A program made the position numbers and the translations under genes. A model generated the notes under the pieces. The model saw only the letters and a list, made by a program, of their open reading frames with translations. It did not search any database and was not told where the DNA came from. This document shows, piece after piece, positions 62,701 to 64,000 of a stretch of 64,000 bases of DNA. Source of the stretch: Mastigias papua (Eukaryota > Cnidaria > Scyphozoa > Rhizostomeae > Mastigiidae); contig CAXHSL010000006.1 in the NCBI GenBank assembly GCA_964019165.1, positions 1 through 64,000 of the forward strand, given 5' to 3'. The first letter of the stretch is position 1. Every line of letters begins with the position of its first letter.

Positions 62701-64000
62701 CAATCTCCAATCAAAATCAATCAATTTCAATTTTGGTCATTTTTGGCCAAAATACCAAGGTTATAGCCTTACTTTTGGCCAAACATCGCTCATTTTCATC
62801 ACTTTTCAATCTGCAATCAAAATCAATCAATTTCAATTTTGGTCATTTTTGGCCAAAATACCAAGGTTATAGCCTTACTTTTTGGCCAAACATCGCTCAT
62901 TTTCATCTCTTTTCAATCTGCAGTCAAATCAATCAATTTCAATTTGGTCATTTTTGGCCAAAATATCAAGGTTATAGCCTTACTTTTTGGCCAAAAATCG
63001 CTCATTTTTCATCACTTTTCAATCTGCAATCAAAATCAATCAATTTCAATTTTGGTCATTTTTGGCCAAAATACCAAGGTTATGGCCTTACTTTTTGGCC
63101 AAAAATCGCTCATTTTCATCACTTTTCATCTGCAATCAACATCAATCAATGTCAATTGTGGTCAATTTTGGCCAAAATACCAAGGTTATAGCCTTACTTT
63201 TTGGCCAAAATCGCTCATTTTCATCACTTTTCAATCTGCAACCAACAGCAATCAATTTCAATTTTGGTCATTTTTGGCCGAAATACCAAGGTTATAGCCT
63301 TACTGTTCGGCCAAAAATCGCTCATTTTCATCACTTTTCAATCTGCAATCAAAATCAATCAATTTCAATTTTGGTTAATTTTGGCCAAAATACCAAGGTT
63401 ATAGCCTTACTTTTGGCCAAAAATCGCTCATTTTCATCACTTTTCAATCTCCAATCAAAATCAATCAATTTCAATTTTGGTCATTTTTGGCCAAAATACC
63501 AAGGTTATAGCCTTACTTTTTGGCCAAACATCGCTCATTTTCATCACTTTTCAATCTGCAATCAAAATCAATCAATTTCAATTTTGGTCATTTTTGGCCA
63601 AAATACCAAGGTTATAGCCTTACTTTTTGGCCAAACATCGCTCATTTTCATCACATTTCAATCTCCAATCAAAATCAATCAATTTCAATTTTGGTCATTT
63701 TTGGCCAAAATACCAAGGTTATAGCCTTACTTTTTTGGCCAAACATCGCTCATTTTCATCACTTTTCAATCTGCAATCAAAATCAATCAATTTCAATTTT
63801 TGTCATTTTTGGCCAAAATACCAAGGTTATAGCCTTACTTTTTGGCCAAACATCGCTCATTTTCATCTCTTTTCAATCTGCAGTCAAAATCAATCAATTT
63901 CAATTTTGGTCATTTTGGCCAAAATATCAAGGTTATAGCCTTACTTTTTGGCCAAAAATCGCTCATTTTCATCACTTTTCAATCTGCAATCAAAATCAAT
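56696..64000 (+). repeat. Class A block, second occurrence (same class as about 1-6.5 kb)
   Basis: Monomer types CACATTTCAATCTCCAATC, ATCTCTTTTCAATCTGCAGTC with AATATCAAGG, CAACATCAATCAATGTC with GTGGTCAATTTTGG, CAACCAACAGCAATC and CTGTTCGGCC reappear in nearly the same order as at the start of the window (634 matches 57231; 848 matches 57445; 955, 1062 and 1169 follow). Within the block a roughly 15-monomer unit repeats: CAACCAACAGC at about 61644 and 63239, offset about 1595 bp, 10 short of 15 x 107 because of single-base losses. Between 59050 and 63627 the sequence is 24 bp short of 43 exact monomers. Confidence 0.8.
59050..59156 (+). repeat. Representative consensus-like monomer
   Basis: This copy matches the commonest base at essentially every position by eye, so it can stand for the family. 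It starts at TTGGCC. Landmarks are CGCTC at monomer positions 13-17, CATCAC at 23-28, CTGCAATC at 37-44, the CAATCAATTTCAATTTT tract at 50-66, GGTC at 67-70, the second GGCC at 77-80, AAGG at 89-92, TTATAG at 93-98 and CCTT at 99-102. It has a single + strand stop triplet (TAG in TTATAGCC) and no ATG on the + strand. It contains nothing resembling a CENP-B box (NTTCGNNNNANNCGGGN). Confidence 0.9.

Larger units (their letters stand above)
26863..64000 (+). repeat. 107-bp satellite array, right part
   Basis: This continues the same array, same strand and same monomer after the insertion and its right-hand AATAC repeat. It resumes in the interrupted monomer at CAAGG, and the next phase marker falls at 26883. 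Phase is exact from 26883 to 31591 (44 copies) and from 41181 to 59050 (167 copies). It breaks once at about 32.0 kb (net -21 bp). It drifts by -19 bp between 32212 and 41181 and by -24 bp between 59050 and 63627. The array continues past the window end. I see no gene, no reversed copies and no other insertion in this 37-kb stretch. Confidence 0.97.

Noticed and set aside
1..64000. CRISPR-like array of palindromic repeats
   Set aside because: There are no unique spacers; the sequence between palindromes is itself repeated. No cas genes or leader are present, and the repeat behaves as eukaryotic satellite.

Overview
The whole window is one eukaryotic satellite DNA array. A 107-bp, AT-rich monomer (about 33% GC by hand count of a typical copy) is repeated head-to-tail on the + strand roughly 590-600 times, and the array runs off both ends of the window. 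I saw no inverted monomers, no non-satellite flank, and no credible protein-coding or RNA gene. Long tandem satellite, nested higher-order repeats and an inserted element with a target-site duplication point to heterochromatin (centromeric, pericentromeric or subtelomeric) of a eukaryote. I do not recognise the satellite family and cannot name the species. An Inr-like TCAGT motif in the inserted element is weakly suggestive of an invertebrate.

Monomer anatomy, numbering from the TTGGCC that recurs every 107 bp: a GGCC core at 3-6; a CAAT/TCAAT-rich segment at about 32-66; a second GGCC core at 77-80; then a box reading TACCAAGGTTATAGCCTTA at about 85-103. Each GGCC sits in the 12-bp palindrome TTTTGGCCAAAA (perfect in many copies), so every monomer carries two, spaced alternately 74 and 33 bp. 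The 33-bp side forms a larger imperfect dyad of about 47 bp with hairpin or cruciform potential.

Layout: about 1-6.5 kb holds variant class A (CACATTTCAATCTCCAATC, CAACCAACAGC and TGTTCGGCC variants). About 6.5-14 kb holds 20-, 8- and 13-monomer duplications. About 14-26.4 kb holds 4-, 9- and 7-monomer higher-order repeats rich in CTGCAG-bearing monomers. A 445-bp non-satellite insertion lies at 26413-26857, flanked by AATAC direct repeats. About 26.9-32 kb holds 6-monomer repeats and ends in a degenerate monomer with a 21-bp deletion (about 32008-32018). About 32.2-43 kb is a class marked by GGCCACAAGTC and AAAAAACGAAGG. About 43-56.6 kb holds 24-, 8-, 3-, 33- and 13-monomer duplications. 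About 56.7-64 kb is class A again.

The features most worth attention are the cleanly bounded insertion (possibly a solo LTR on the minus strand), the dyad architecture, and a sharp contrast in indels. More than 400 monomers keep exact 107-bp phase, while three blocks (about 1.28-4.3, 32.9-40.7 and 59.2-63.9 kb) carry many 1-bp indels, which may be assembly error. The apparent open reading frames are an arithmetic by-product of a 107-bp repeat with one stop codon per copy, so nothing here forms a pathway or operon.
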